From positions 27,368,956-27,432,955 of the forward strand of contig CM049318.1 in assembly GCA_026874595.1 (NCBI GenBank): DNA of 64,000 bases, read 5' to 3'. The notes under the pieces were generated by a model that was not told where the DNA came from, did no database searches, and worked only from the letters and a program-made list of their open reading frames with translations. Shown here piece after piece: positions 35,961-48,254 of this stretch (positions within the stretch are counted from its first letter, which is position 1; each line of letters opens with the position of its first letter). Source of the stretch: Sipunculus nudus. Lineage: Eukaryota; Annelida; Sipuncula; Golfingiida; Sipunculidae. The translations under genes were made by a program, and so were the position numbers.

Positions 35961-37119
35961 AGCTCTCTGAATGAGTAGCATATGTTGTTTTTTTGTTTTG
36001 TTTACCGGATGTCTAGTCGGATTTTCTTATTGTTTAACCGAGGCTTGTATAACTCAAAAAGAGCTTAAAAACGTTGTGTATTAGAACTCACCCTTGGAAG
36101 TCAATGAGATTTAAAAATAGGTTGTGTTCTTTGTAAATAAACATGTTTGTTCGTCGGCAGAAATAAAGTATGTGTCGAGATAAAACATGTTGTTTATCAT
36201 TGTTAATGGATGGTGATATTACATTTCTAAAATAAACATCATCATCAGAGATTATTATGGAAACTCCTGATGTATACTCTGCAACAACAGCGCTAAAAAA
36301 GCTGTATCTTCAGTTTAATTCACAGGAACACGTAAATCCAAACAATACCAAGATTTTTTTTTCGGATTACTAATCTAACAAGGCTTCGTAACATTTTTTC
36401 AGATGCAACAATACTGCACATAATTAAAGAAATACATTTATCTGATTGTCAGGGTATTTTCCTAATTACAAATAATTAAAATCATGTAAAACTTCATTAA
36501 CACATGTATTTTATCAGTCAATATATTTCATGAAACTTCTTATTTGGACAGGTTCTCAAATCTGATCAATGAATAAACCCCATTCATAATTAAGAAGCAT
36601 TCATGAATACTCCTACACAATCTGATCATGAATATGCATTATTCGTGAATATATCTAAGTCCGATTTTCACATAAAATGTACTATAAAATAATATAAAAT
36701 GTTTATTCCAACTTAATATCGTATACCTAGTGATTGATCTGTTTGCAAGTAAACACAGTCAACGTCTGACTGTTCACCGTAACAAGACTTCTTGACCAGA
36801 GGTTCGATCTGCGCATATACGACATATCACAAAACATGGAGAAGAAACATGAAAAAAAAAAACAACTGAAGAAACACTGATTTGAACCCTTAAAAATCCA
36901 GTCGGTGTGCGCGTCATGTTTGTTTTGCCCAACTCATCGCGCCCGGTGCAAGCTTATAATCACTTGTGTATAGTACTAAGTAAACGATTTTAGAAAGAAC
37001 ATTACTTTTGGCAGATACCATAGTATTATCAGGAGAAAACACCATATATCATATATTTTGTACATATCAATTATGTAAATGTTTTTAAACATAACTGGCA
37101 CTAATATTCAAGGCTTTAT
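35961..37119. other. Intergenic, nothing recognised
   Basis: AT-rich. Some faint similarity to the neighbouring local repeat, but no gene. Confidence 0.45.
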
Positions 37120-37940
37120 CGATGGAAGGCTTTGGTGTATGTACACTGACTTGACTACAAAGAAAATATTAGCTATTGATGGATTCTGCGTTGGCGGTGT
37201 TATTGTTCCGGTTCTTTATGTCTCCCTTCTCTTACACCAGATTAATACGCTGAAATGTTTATGGTGTCGGCAAGTGATTGATATGAATTATATACTAATA
37301 ACTTGGACAGAGAGCTATTGATGTTTTCCGCAACGCATTCACAGCCGCCATGCGGGACCAAAACAAGAGTACCTTGGTTGAATAAGCATGCATTTAATTT
37401 TATTTATCAGATGCCTAATAAATCATTCAAATTAGTTGTTAGATTGAATTGTAGTGTAAAGAATTAAAAAAAGGCATGAGGTATGTACATTATGTTTGTG
37501 AGAAACCAACATTTGGTGTCAATGAGACGAGCGTGTTACTCAGTGTATTAACATCATCATGTGGTTTTTTTCGGTATGATTAAAAAATAATGACCTGACG
37601 TGTTGAAAATCAGGATTCTTTGTTTTAAGATTAAAAGATGTAAAGTCTTCCATGACCATCGTATTGCCGTTGAAGGAACTCCCATAACGCATTTTCATGG
37701 ATATAATATTGGATCTTACATCAATATTATTGATATTGGAATGGTCAAGTTTTAACTGCCGCTTTTGTATAATACCATTCATAATGGGATTCTATATAAC
37801 TGATCTCAATACTTTGATTTCTGTTCAACTATAAATGTAATCCTCTTGTTAGAGATGTCGCTGTAACATTCATGTTCACATTATTTGTTATAATTTTGAT
37901 TAAGAATACTTTTAAGTTAAAGATTCCATGCAATAATAGT

Positions 37941-38254
37941 TAAATCTTTAGCGGTTTCTGTGCATGTACACCCTGACTTTGCTACAATAAAATATGGCGA
38001 CTTGACTCCGAATCTGTACGTGTTCATTGTCCTATGTGTGGGATCATATAGTACCAATGAAATGTTTATGGTTTCGGCAGGTGATCGATTTGTATTTTAA
38101 ATCTTTAGCGGTTTCTGTGCATGTACACCCTGACTTTGCTACAATAAAATATGGCGACTTGACTCCGAATCTGTACGTGTTCATTGTCCTATGTGTGGGA
38201 TCATATAGTACCAATGAAATGTTTATGGTTTCGGCAGGTGATCGATTTGTATTT
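37941..38254. repeat. Near-exact 157-bp tandem duplication
   Basis: Positions 37941-38097 recur at 38098-38254 with no difference that I can see. The duplication is nested within the older, diverged 1.55-kb one, so it is much younger. Confidence 0.9.
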
Positions 38255-38454
38255 TATAGCAATAACTTTTGGTTGAAAATGCCAGTGAGGGTTTCCGCAG
38301 GGCATACACATCCACCAAACAGGACCACAATCGAGTGCTTTAAATGAACGAGCATAATGTTATTTGCTATAAGACGAATTAATACAGGTTGAGAATTTTT
38401 CTCCATAAAATCAATTTTTAAATGTAACATAGATTTAACAAAAGTGCAGTCACT

Positions 38455-38630
38455 GATATATGCACGATTAAACACGGGAATATCAGCCGAATAAGTAAAT
38501 GCAAACAATTGTTGAGCCAGGGAATATGAGCTAATAAGAGAATGAAAAAAAGGGGTGCGGAGTACCCAACATTAAGGACAATCCACATGGCTTAGGCCTG
38601 CATTCCTGAGAATGCACATTTGCGGTCAAG
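38455..38630 (+). mobile_element. Partial ACCTCCGCC-family repeat
   Basis: Contains GCCGAATAAGTAAATGCAAAC and CACATGGCTTAGGCCTGCATTC, matching the right half of copy 2. Confidence 0.5.
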
Positions 38631-39990
38631 AATTTTTTACATCAAATAAATATTAAAAGATTTATCGATAAAAGGTTTAAGTTTATGTACCCGGACTTGA
38701 CTACTAAGCTATTGATAGACATAGCGTTGGCGGTGTTATTGTTCCGTGTTCTTATGCCTTCCTTCTCATACACTGGGGACAACAGAAACCAATACGGGTG
38801 AAATACTTATGGTTTCGGCAAGTGAATGATATGAATTATATACTGATAACTTGGATAGAGAGCTACTGAAATTGTCCGCAACGCATTCACAACAGCCATA
38901 CAGGACCAAAATAGTTGAATAAGAATACATTGTGTATTTTGTGTACCAGCTGCCTAATAAATCATTCAAATTAGTTGAGAGAGTCCTATTGTACAGGATT
39001 TTTGTACAGGATTTAAAGTAAGGCTTAAGATATGTAGATGATGTTCAAGAATACCCGACCTTTTGATGCCGTGAAGATAGGCTTGGTACTTGGATTATGA
39101 ACATCATTATTTGGATTTTTCGGGGGGAAAATAAAAAAAAAAAGAACTGTCACGTTGAAAATCAGGATTCTTTGTTTAAAGTTTAAAAGATTTAAGGTCT
39201 TCCATGTCCACCGTATCGCCGTTTTTAATGCATTTTGATAGAACTATTAAACAACAGTTTTTTTCCCCAGAATTCGTTAGATTCGGAAATATCTAGTTTT
39301 AAATGTCCTTTTTGTATTGTGTCTTTCATATAATGTCATTCAAAATAAATGATCTCGTTATTTTGATTTCTGTTGAACAATAAAGGTCTACCTCTTGTCA
39401 GAGATGTCAATATAACATTCATTTTTACATTATAATCTATAATTGTGAATTTCTTTATTAAGAATACTTTTCAGTTAAAGATTCCATGCACTTTTAGCAA
39501 AATTTTTGGCGGTTTCAGCGTATGCACACCCTGACAGAGCTACAAAATAAATGTTGAATCAGTCGATCCTATTGTCTCTGAATCTTTGTATTCATTCTGT
39601 TTCGTGCGGGATAATAGTGTACCGTTAAATGTTGATGGTTTCGGCAGGTGATCGATTTGAACTTTATTGTCATAACATGGATTAGAAAGCTAGTTTTTTC
39701 CCGTAGAGCTTCCTTATCTACCAAACGGGTCAACAACATGTTGATTTTTGAATCAACAAACATTTTATTTTCTTTACCGAATGTCTCAGAATGTTTGATC
39801 GAGTCTTGTAAAATTAATAAAATGTGGGGATATGATGTTTATTAGAACTGATCCTTTGATGTCACGGTGAAAATATAGTCTTGACAATACGCTTGGTACT
39901 TGGAAAATTGACATGAATCCCTGGAGTTTGTCTGAAGAAATAAAACAGATAGGTCTTTCTAGCTGAAACACAGGTGTATTCGTTTATTGA

Positions 39991-40590
39991 TTTGCCTTGC
40001 ACATGCATCCTTTAAGTACAATTGACATAAATGTTGTTTACATCCGACGTTGTGAATTATTATCAAAAGACTCGGGTTATCAAATAGAAATAAACACGTA
40101 CATTCTTCATCCAAGCAATGCCCATATATCATTTGGAGAGGAGGTTTTCAACCTAAACAAGGCTTCATAAGACTTTATTCAACTTTTCAGCATTTTATTC
40201 CAACTCGTACACACTGCCTCTAGTTTACCTTCCCCCATTTTTATTATAAAGTACAAAGTCTTTCATGTCAATTGCAATGGTCATCGTACTCCCGATTTTT
40301 AACCCCCATAATTTAATTATATCTTAGAAATTAAAAACACATCTAGATAATATTGATAGGTTCTCCTGTATTAATCCTGGAATTTGAAAAAAAAAATGTG
40401 GTTATCACACTTATGGTACTGATACACTGGGGTATTGAGCACATAAATTTTTTCAATGGCTTCGTCATAGATCACATAAAACTTATAATTTATTATAGGT
40501 TTCGAAAAATCTCCCAAAAACCCACCGTTAGGAGGAAAAACTTATGGATGCCTATATTATTGTTTTGGTAACATGATTGTAGGTGGACTT
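39991..40590. other. Intergenic, nothing recognised
   Basis: AT-rich unique sequence. Confidence 0.5.
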
Positions 40591-40796
40591 TCCAGGAGCG
40601 GATCCAGAAAAATAAAAAGGGGGGGGGGGTCAAGCCAGGAGGACTCGTCCAAAACATTAAAAAAGGTCCGCAGGGCCGGAAAAGGGGGTCCTGGTCTTAA
40701 TATTTGGTCTGAAACAGGACCCCCTGGAACCCTCCCCCCCCCAAACTGGATCCGCTACCGCTTTCTTAACCCCCCCCCCCCCCCCCAGTTACAAAA
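40591..40796. mobile_element. MITE-like element with AGCGGATCCA inverted ends (copy 2)
   Basis: The left end CAGGAGCGGATCCAG is mirrored by CTGGATCCGCTACCGC near 40744-40760. It contains G12 and C10 runs and is followed by a C17 run (40780-40796). Confidence 0.65.
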
Positions 40797-41685
40797 CCAT
40801 CGACAACAATTTGTTTTTTTTCTTTTTAATATCTAAACCATTGACCTCGCATTATTAATTTTTACGTTGAATATTTTTGTATTATTCTGTATCCTTTTTA
40901 TTTTCAACATGTATTTAATAATTAAATTATAATTATATTTATGTAAGATTTATTTATTCATAATCGTCTATACAATTCTTTGTGAAACTTGGGGAAACGT
41001 TCAACACTTACCTTCATTTTTATTATGTTAGCTACCGGATAAAAATGAATAGAATATACTCTAGGTAAACAATTAATTTCAGAAAAATTAACAAAATTGA
41101 GCAAGTCAGTTCTTCAAATACCAGTTAACGTACGTTGAATCATTTAACTGCAATCGGTCTCAACTTAAGTAAATCTAATACCTAAAGTATAGACTAAAAT
41201 TTCTATATAGACTATAATATTAAAAAAATAGTAAATATGTATCATACACAAACCAATATTTTTAAAACTTAGTTTTAATAATATTCATCAGCCACCAGCC
41301 AAATAATAGCGCCCCCAGTTCTCAGATTTCTAGCTCAGTCCCTTAAATATATAAAACACAAGTCATTTCAAAAGAGCCCGCTCTGAAATCCGAAAGACAA
41401 ATATTTAACATTACCGCAATAACATTTTCATGTTTTAGTTTCTGAATGGGTGTTGTGAGTAAAAGTGTTTCTAATTCATAAGGCCGGTTATATGTTGAAA
41501 AAACACGCTTTGTTCGGGTTAAAAACACAATTATAAATAACTTTTTCCTGGAAGCAAACTTAATTATTCTGAAAGAAAATACGCAAGTTTATTCCTATTA
41601 TGCTTAAATCTAATTTCGTTTCTTTTCATTGCTGCATTGCTTTTCATAAACTGTTTTATTTCTTCTTCTCAATCAATGCGTTAAA
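40797..41685. other. AT-rich intergenic sequence
   Basis: Nothing recognised. Confidence 0.5.
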
Positions 41686-41808
41686 ATGCCAAGCTTGTTG
41701 GACGATTTCTTCGGTAAACCGCAAGCGGCCCACGCTGCCGGCCCCCGCGGATGGAAGATCAAATTTAACATGTATGACGTCACAAAAGATACTGTTAAAA
41801 CTAAGTAA
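41686..41808 (+). CDS. Candidate 40-codon frame, unrecognised
   Basis: A short frame of unusually non-AT-biased codons in AT-rich surroundings begins MPSLLDDFFGKPQAAHAAGP, continues through WKIKFNMYDVTKDTVKTK and stops at TAA (41806-41808). A possible donor (AA|GTAACA) overlaps the stop, so it could be an exon. The ATG has A at -3. No splice acceptor, promoter or family is evident. It may be an exon of an unseen gene, a decayed gene piece or chance. Confidence 0.2.
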   Translation: MPSLLDDFFGKPQAAHAAGPRGWKIKFNMYDVTKDTVKTK

Positions 41809-42149
41809 CAAGATCGGGCCATCCCACAGATAGCGAAAAGCGGCTCACGTTGGGCTATTTTGGGGAAACCACAAATTGCGTTAGTTTTATTGCATGTTTT
41901 ACATATACATTTATATTACTGATTATCAAATTTAATGCGAGAAAGCTTCGAGCTGGAGAGTTCAGCAGCCCACAACTCAAATAAGGGAGTTACCAAAAAT
42001 ATGTATATTCAAGGTTTTTTTGTAAAACCTTTCACGTATTATCGTTTTCTTTCAATAAAGGTTATGGCAGCCCAACTATATTTGAACTACGCGCATGATA
42101 TTATTGTCTTCTGATCTATAGTTTTAATGGTACCTGGGTGAATACTAGA
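41809..42149. other. Intergenic, nothing recognised
   Basis: No supported feature. Confidence 0.5.
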
Positions 42150-42445
42150 AATCTGCATTCTATGAATGCAAGCCTCCGCCATGAGGGGTCCCTATTGGGC
42201 GATGCTCCCAAACCCGTATTTGTATTCACTTATCCGGTCTATATTCCCAGGTTCATTCACGCATAAGTGTCTGTACATTTGTTAATATTCCTTGATGACG
42301 TTCCTAGATCCGGATCATATTTGCGGTCTACACCAAAATCTAATCAATTCTTCATTGGCCCATTCCCGAAATGCTCATGATTTCGTTCATGATTCACAAA
42401 CGAACGGGGATGAACGCATACCCTCCTTTCGGAGGCAATTAAATG
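42150..42445 (-). mobile_element. Non-autonomous interspersed repeat, ACCTCCGCC family (copy 3)
   Basis: Starts with the TTCTATGAATGCAAGCCTCC end and finishes CCTTTCGGAGGCAATT, inverted relative to copy 2 and nearly full length. No coding capacity. Confidence 0.75.
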
Positions 42446-43135
42446 GTTAATATGACATGCCTCGTAACTGTTGTACATGTTACAAAAAAATGTCCTCTCG
42501 AGCAACTCTTCTTAAGCGTACCTTCTGGTTAAATTTTTATTTGAAAAGTTTATTTTATTTAGTTACCTACATGTAGCTGATACATTTTGAAAACTGCATT
42601 CAGGTTTAGTATACCATTTTTCCTTATTGAAATAATAACAATTATTATTTATTTTTGAAAATGTGTACAGTTTTCTTAAAAAGGACTGAATTAACAAAAT
42701 ACTGTATCGACACGTTACACGCACGGAATAATAACACACTAAGGGATAAGCTATTAAGATACGTTACACGCAGGGAATAATAACACACAAAAGGATAGGC
42801 TATTAACTTTTTACCAGAGTCTGCGGAGGCAACAGAGAGGAAGGTAAAATATTCCGTGAAGGCGGCAATGGCGTTACCATCTGCTGTTGTTGTTCTCACA
42901 AACTTCGTGAATAAAACATGAGGCTTTGACAACCAGGTTACTGAGTGTACGTTGACAAATACACACGGGTATGCAACATCTAAAGGTAACCAGTTGACGA
43001 ACTGTAGGCCTCTATGTAGAAATTTATCGTACAGTAAGGTTGAAACGTAACGAAATAATTCATACTCAGGTTAATGTAAGTCTTTAAAAGGTACGCAAAC
43101 TAGCGGGAGTCTGTTGATGGAGTATTATCTGTACA
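42446..43135. other. Intergenic; short direct repeat at 42710-42800
   Basis: The words GTTACACGC(A)(G/C)GGAATAATAACACAC and AAGGATA(A/G)GCTATTAA occur twice about 56 bp apart. No gene. Confidence 0.5.
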
Positions 43136-43155
43136 TCTGTCTGTCTGTCTGTCTC

Positions 43156-43211
<56 letters not shown>
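43136..43211. repeat. (CTGT)n(AT)n microsatellite
   Basis: Four to five CTGT units, then about 26 AT units. Confidence 0.97.
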
Positions 43212-43215
<4 letters not shown>

Positions 43216-44239
43216 TTGACGCGCACGGTGCCTGAGAAGTCTACCTATTGTTTTTTTAGCGAACCTGTGAGCTTATGCGATGGTGCGACGTCGTCCGTCG
43301 TACGTCGTGTGTCGTGCGTCGTCTGTACGTTAACCATAGCTATCTCAAAAATGAAAGGAGCTAGCATCACCAAAGTTTTTACAAATAATCAGTCATCTGA
43401 AAAACTCTATCGGATTTTGTTTATTTTTTTCTAACTGCATTTTCTTAGATTTTATAGGGAAAAAGCTAAAAAAGCTTTAAATATCTTCTTCTCCGAAACT
43501 GTCCAGCCAAATTTTCCAATATTTAACAGATATGATCTCTGGAACAATTTCTCTAAAGTTTGTTCGAATGGTTCCAGTTCGGAGATTTTTGGCCGAGTTA
43601 CAGGAGGTTGAACTTAGTCATATGTCCAAAAAACACACTAAAATCTCAAAAACGGCTAGAGCTATAATCACCAAATTTTATACCAATGTTCGTCACATAT
43701 GTCTTATCTGATTTAGAGGTATTGGTGGCGCCACCTACATTGATGTGTTTTTTACAAGCTAAAATGTAATTTTAAACTTTTCTAGCTTATACACTGATTT
43801 ATGATGAAACTGTTAAGCTGATTGGTTTAAACTTTACAAGAATTATTCTATGGTAGGGTTCTGCTAGTTTGATGCGAATAGATTGGGTAAATACAGTTTT
43901 AAAAAAAGCATTGTAGCCAATTGAAAAAGGCTTTCTGTATTTGAAAACAGATTTGGCAACATACTAACTTTCAGCACCCAAGTCGAGGTCACTCAGTACA
44001 AACAGGTGGGGTCCAGACATCACCACGGCAACTGACCTGGCTCGGGGGGGGGGGGGGGGGTGTCTAGACACAGGGTCTAGACGTCTAGACACAATGTTTA
44101 GATGCAGAATTCCCAGATTATTGGAACTATATCTTTCAACTGTTTGAAAAAACTTGGATTGCATTTTAAGCGAACCAGGTTTATCATCAGGTCACATGTG
44201 AAATGCTGCGCCCTCATTTTTTGTTTAACCTTTTCTTGC
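43212..44239. repeat. Repeat-derived sequence flanking the 277-bp array
   Basis: Begins with degenerate GTCGTCCGTCGT words (about 43285-43330), followed by text-like noncoding sequence with CTTCTTCTCCGAAACTGTCC. It carries the first GGTGGCGCCACC palindrome at 43724-43735 and a G17 run at 44044-44060. Confidence 0.5.
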
Positions 44240-45672
44240 TGCCCAGTGTCCATTTGTGCGTATGTTTCCACACATAAACCCGCATATCTCGGGAACCGTT
44301 TGACCGATCAGGCTAAAATTTTGCACAAATGTAACCCTGTGATAGCTTTATAACATCCACTAAAAATGGTGGCGCCACCTGCAACAATTTTTGCACAGCG
44401 TCCATCTGTTCATCTGCCTTGGGATAATGTCACTCATATCTCAACAGTGGTTTTACTTATCCACCTGAAATTTTGCAGGTTTATACATCCGGACAGGTTT
44501 CTCGATTTTATGACAGGTGGCGCCACCTACATTTACATTTACTCTGCAGACATCCAAGCTCATATCTCGGGAACCGTTTGACCGATTGGACCAAAATTTG
44601 GCATGTGTATAGATCGTACTTAGCTCTTTATCATAGGCAAAAATGGTGGCGCCAAATGCAACCATTTTAGCACAGCGTGCATCTGTTCATCTGCCTTGGG
44701 ATAATATCACTCTTACTCAGCAGTGGTTTGACTTTTCCACCTGAAATTTTGCAGGTTTATACATCCTGGACAGCTTTCTCGATTTTATGACAGGTGGCGC
44801 CACCTACATTCATGTTTACTCTGCAGACATCCAAGCTCATATCTCAGGAACCCTTTGACCGATTGGGCCAAAATTTTGCATGTGTATAGATCTCACATAG
44901 CTCTTCATCATAGGCAAAACTGGTGGCGCCACCTGCAACAATTTATGCACAGTGTCCATCTGTTCATCTGCCTTGGCATAAACTCACTCAAATCTCAACA
45001 GTGGTTTGACTTATCCACCTGAAATTTTGCAGGTTTATATATCCTGGACAGCTTTCTCGATTAATGACAGGTGGAGCCACCTACATTCATGTTTACTCTG
45101 CAGACATCCAAACTCATATCTCGGAAACCGTTTGACCGATTTGGCCAAGATTTTGCATGTGTATAGATCTAACATACCTCTTCATCATAGGCAAAACTGG
45201 TGGCGCCACCTGCAACCACTTATGCACAGTGTCCATCTGTTCATCTGCCTTGGGATAAAATCACTCATATCTCAGAAGTGGATTGACTTATCCACCTGAA
45301 ATTTTGCAGGTTTATACATCCTGGACACCTTTCTTAATTTTATGACAGGTGGCGCCACCTACATTCAAGTTTACTCTGAAGACATCCAAGCTCATATCTC
45401 GGTAACTGTTTGACCGATTGGGCCAAAATTTTGCATGTGTATAGATCTGACATAGCTCTTCATCATAAGCAAAACTGGTAGCGCCACCTGCAACCACTTA
45501 TGAACACCGGCCATCTTTTCATCTGCCTTGGGATAAAATCACTCATATCTCAGCAGTGGTTTGACTTATCCACCTGAAATTTTGCAGGTTTATACATCCT
45601 GGACAATTTTCTTGATTTTATGACAGGTGGCGCCACCTACATTTATGTTTACGCTGCAGACATCCATGCTAA
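44240..45672. repeat. Tandem array, 277-bp unit, about five copies
   Basis: The marker CATCTGCC recurs at 44411, 44688, 44965, 45242 and 45520, spaced 277, 277, 277 and 278 bp. Each unit has two palindromes (perfect AGGTGGCGCCACCT or GGTGGCGCCACC, a few degenerate) about 147 and 130 bp apart, plus CTC(A)GGAACCGTTTGACCGAT and CACCTGAAATTTTGCAGGTT. Frames across the units are by-products of the repeat. Confidence 0.92.
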
Positions 45673-46424
45673 TATGCAACACACCTCACTCTATTCCCCT
45701 TGCCACTTAATCCATGCCTCACTTCACCTGTCCTACTCTGATTTATGCGGATACACATAGTCGCTTGTCGACTACCCATATTCTAGTTTTAAAATGTCCT
45801 AGTCTGAAACTATCAGGTCCGAAATGTCCATTTTGCTGAAATCATAATGACTAAGGTAGATATGCAGGACTTAAAAGGATCAATATTAAATTTTAAAAAT
45901 AAACCTCCATTAATACTCCCAAACTTTGCACAGGTTCGCATTAGGCCTGTAGGCCTTGTTTTTTTTTTGTTTTTTTTTTGTTTTTGCTTTACGGAACGTC
46001 GAGATTACATTTACGCCCGTCTGGTTGTTCGTTCGTCTGTTAAATTTAAACGATTACTCAAAAACTATTAAAACAATTTCCAAACAAACTTTTTGCTTGT
46101 TCCATAATTACAATGCTGTGCACCTGTAACTGTTTAACCGTGGATATCATGCCACCAAGCGCGTTTATTTACATTCCCTCCATAGAATCTCTTGTCATAA
46201 TTTAAGTTTTAATATTTTATCTATTGGCGAGAAAAAATAGTAGCATTTCTGTCGATATTCAGACAAAGTAGATCTATAAGCAATCGCCAAAATCGGGACG
46301 ATATTTTTTTTTATCAATTAACCATTTCCTACTGGCTTGTCTTACTGTTTGCCCTTCTTGAAACAAGAATTGTCACTGAAAATGATCTCTGGAGGAGAAA
46401 TTCGTTACTAAATGAGTGCCTTAA
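45673..46424. other. Intergenic, nothing recognised
   Basis: T-rich tracts at about 45959-45985. No gene. Confidence 0.5.
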
Positions 46425-46693
46425 GGCCAAAAAAAAAAAAAATAAAAGGTGTGGTTCTCAGGCACCGCCCGAATCAAAAATTTTTATTTTAATTTTACAA
46501 GTTGATAAATAATACAACTTATGTAGTGCTTTTACCTGTTTAGCAAAAATATTGATTATTTTTATGCTTTTCACTGATCATATGACATTTTATCAAAAAT
46601 TCATTCAAAAAAAGGTCAAAAATAAAATACCGCCCGCCCGCAACAATTTCTGAAAAAAAGTGCCATAGAACCATACCCTATATTTTTTTGGCC
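46425..46693. mobile_element. 269-bp MITE, PIF/Harbinger type, TAA target duplication
   Basis: The ends are GGCCAAAAAAA...TTTTTTTGGCC, flanked by TAA on both sides (46422-46424, 46694-46696). The inverted similarity continues inward (GGTGTGGTTCTCAGGCAC against GGTATGGTTCTATGGCAC). No ORF. Confidence 0.8.
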
Positions 46694-46696
46694 TAA

Positions 46697-47809
46697 GATA
46701 GATCTTGTAACAAGGAAAAGCTGATTAAATTACGAAAATTATATGGGAAAAATGCTTCGCCTACAGAAGGGAGCCTACAGTAGAATATGTAGTCCAATAA
46801 TGCGTGCGACTGTAAATTGAGCTTGGAATAGGTCTGTTGTGACAGTGCCACGTGCGGTCCGTGCACCTGCTAGGCGTTAAATGGTGGTGTGTGGTTTCAC
46901 GTTTGTAAGTCCTCACCCCAAGGCAACATTCTAATTGCAGAAATCCATATTGCGAACTGCAGTTAATTGACGTCTGTTTGCAGATGGCCGGAAGGCATGC
47001 GGTTTTATTTAAACGTTCATGTATTAATGCATTCTAATCTACAATACTGACAGGTGAATCTGATGAAATTCAGTGCCTGGTAATATGTATGCAGGCGGAT
47101 ATAAAAAAGGGATTAAATGTTACAAATTCCTCTGTAATATTGAATAAAAATCACCCTGTATATTTTTGTAGAGGGTTGTTGTAAGGAAATATCACAAGAA
47201 CATTGTGCTTTCTTACTTTGGAAATTTCAATATTATATGGCGATTATTTTCTTTAAAAATGCAATTTTTTCTTAGTCTCTGTCTTTCTCTTGGGGAAATC
47301 ATTTCTTTACCCATAATCCCTAAACAGCAGAGTATTCTTTTTGATCCGGTGCAGAGCGACACAGTCGGTGTTAAATTTTCCACGGCTAACGGCAGGTCCA
47401 CCAGTACCCGCGTGGTGTGAGAATCAGAATACAAGAATATAAGGGTTGATAATTCTACAGTTGAGAACGCCATGCAAATTGTACTTCCCGGTTTGATTTT
47501 AACCCTGCTGGACATAAATTTTACAGCTGTCATTGATATTTGTTAAGGATTGGTTTGATAAAATTGTCCCTGATGACAAGGTATTATGACTGTCTAAAGT
47601 ACACAATTTTACTATACTGTCATTATTGAAACATTTACTTTGCCGATGGAGCTTTAGTTCGTCCCGATCGCAGTAAAATGATTCAACGATGTAAAATGAT
47701 TCAACGATTACTATAATTATGAAGAAATGTATCGCTCAATGTTTTTCATTCTTCTTATTATATATGTTTGCCTGAAGTACATATTCTAAGTGTTTTTTTT
47801 TTAAGCTCA
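46697..47809. other. Intergenic, no supported gene
   Basis: Both strands are open for about 320 bp at 47205-47533, but there is no homology or splice support that I can recognise. Confidence 0.35.
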
Positions 47810-48095
47810 GCTGACTGAAAATCATCGGAGCTATTGCGATCACTCTTAGTCCGGCGTCCGTTAACCAGGCACAAATTGTAACCGCTGGACATGGAATCTT
47901 CTAACTTGACATGCTGGGAGTACCATGAAAAATCTCCTTTGAAACCTGAAATGGTTCTTTGCATGCATATTCATCATGAAGTGTTTCATCAGTTCCAGCA
48001 GACTGGTGGCGCCACCTGGACTCTTTCGAATTGTTATAATTATTTAAGAGACCTTCAAAGATAAGGTCGTCTGTTTACAGGGCCCTAATATCATT
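47810..48095. repeat. Diverged repeat unit with GGTGGCGCCACC (copy 1)
   Basis: Shares TCATCATGAAGTGTTTCATC, AGTTCCAGCAGACTGGTGGC and GA(G)AC(C/T)(T/G)TCAAAGAT with 49555-49835 and 50080-50340. The palindrome is at 48005-48016. Confidence 0.6.
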
Positions 48096-48254
48096 TTAGC
48101 ATAATCGCTGCTGTGACCTTGAAAAAATGCATCAAGGTCATCTATGTCCGAACTTGACCTAGCAGTTGATAAGATGAATCAAACCAGTGGGTTTGGTGAC
48201 TGTACATCAAATTCTTACAAAGTTATTGCGTTAACATCATTTTTACAAGAAAAC

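Larger units (their letters stand above)
37120..39990. repeat. Decayed tandem segmental duplication, period about 1.55 kb
   Basis: Matched landmarks recur in the same order with offsets of 1547-1558 bp. GACTTGACTAC at 37147 recurs near 38694, TTGAAAATCAGGATTC at 37602 recurs at 39155, and GATTCCATGCA at 37922 recurs near 39480. Also shared are CTAATAAATCATTCAAATTAG and TTTCGGCAGGTGATCGATTTG. The copies are diverged and noncoding. A piece of ACCTCCGCC-family repeat lies inside at about 38455-38630. Confidence 0.7.

Noticed and set aside
44366-45497. Series of 60-100-codon frames across 44.4-45.5 kb
   Set aside because: They recur every 277 bp in step with the tandem unit and contain repeated nonsense such as YLGNRLTD; they are by-products of the array.
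47205-47543. Frame with signal-peptide-like start continuing past one TGA, open also on the minus strand
   Set aside because: A single stop in 340 nt is not significant in this sequence, no family is recognised, and it lies in the repeat block.
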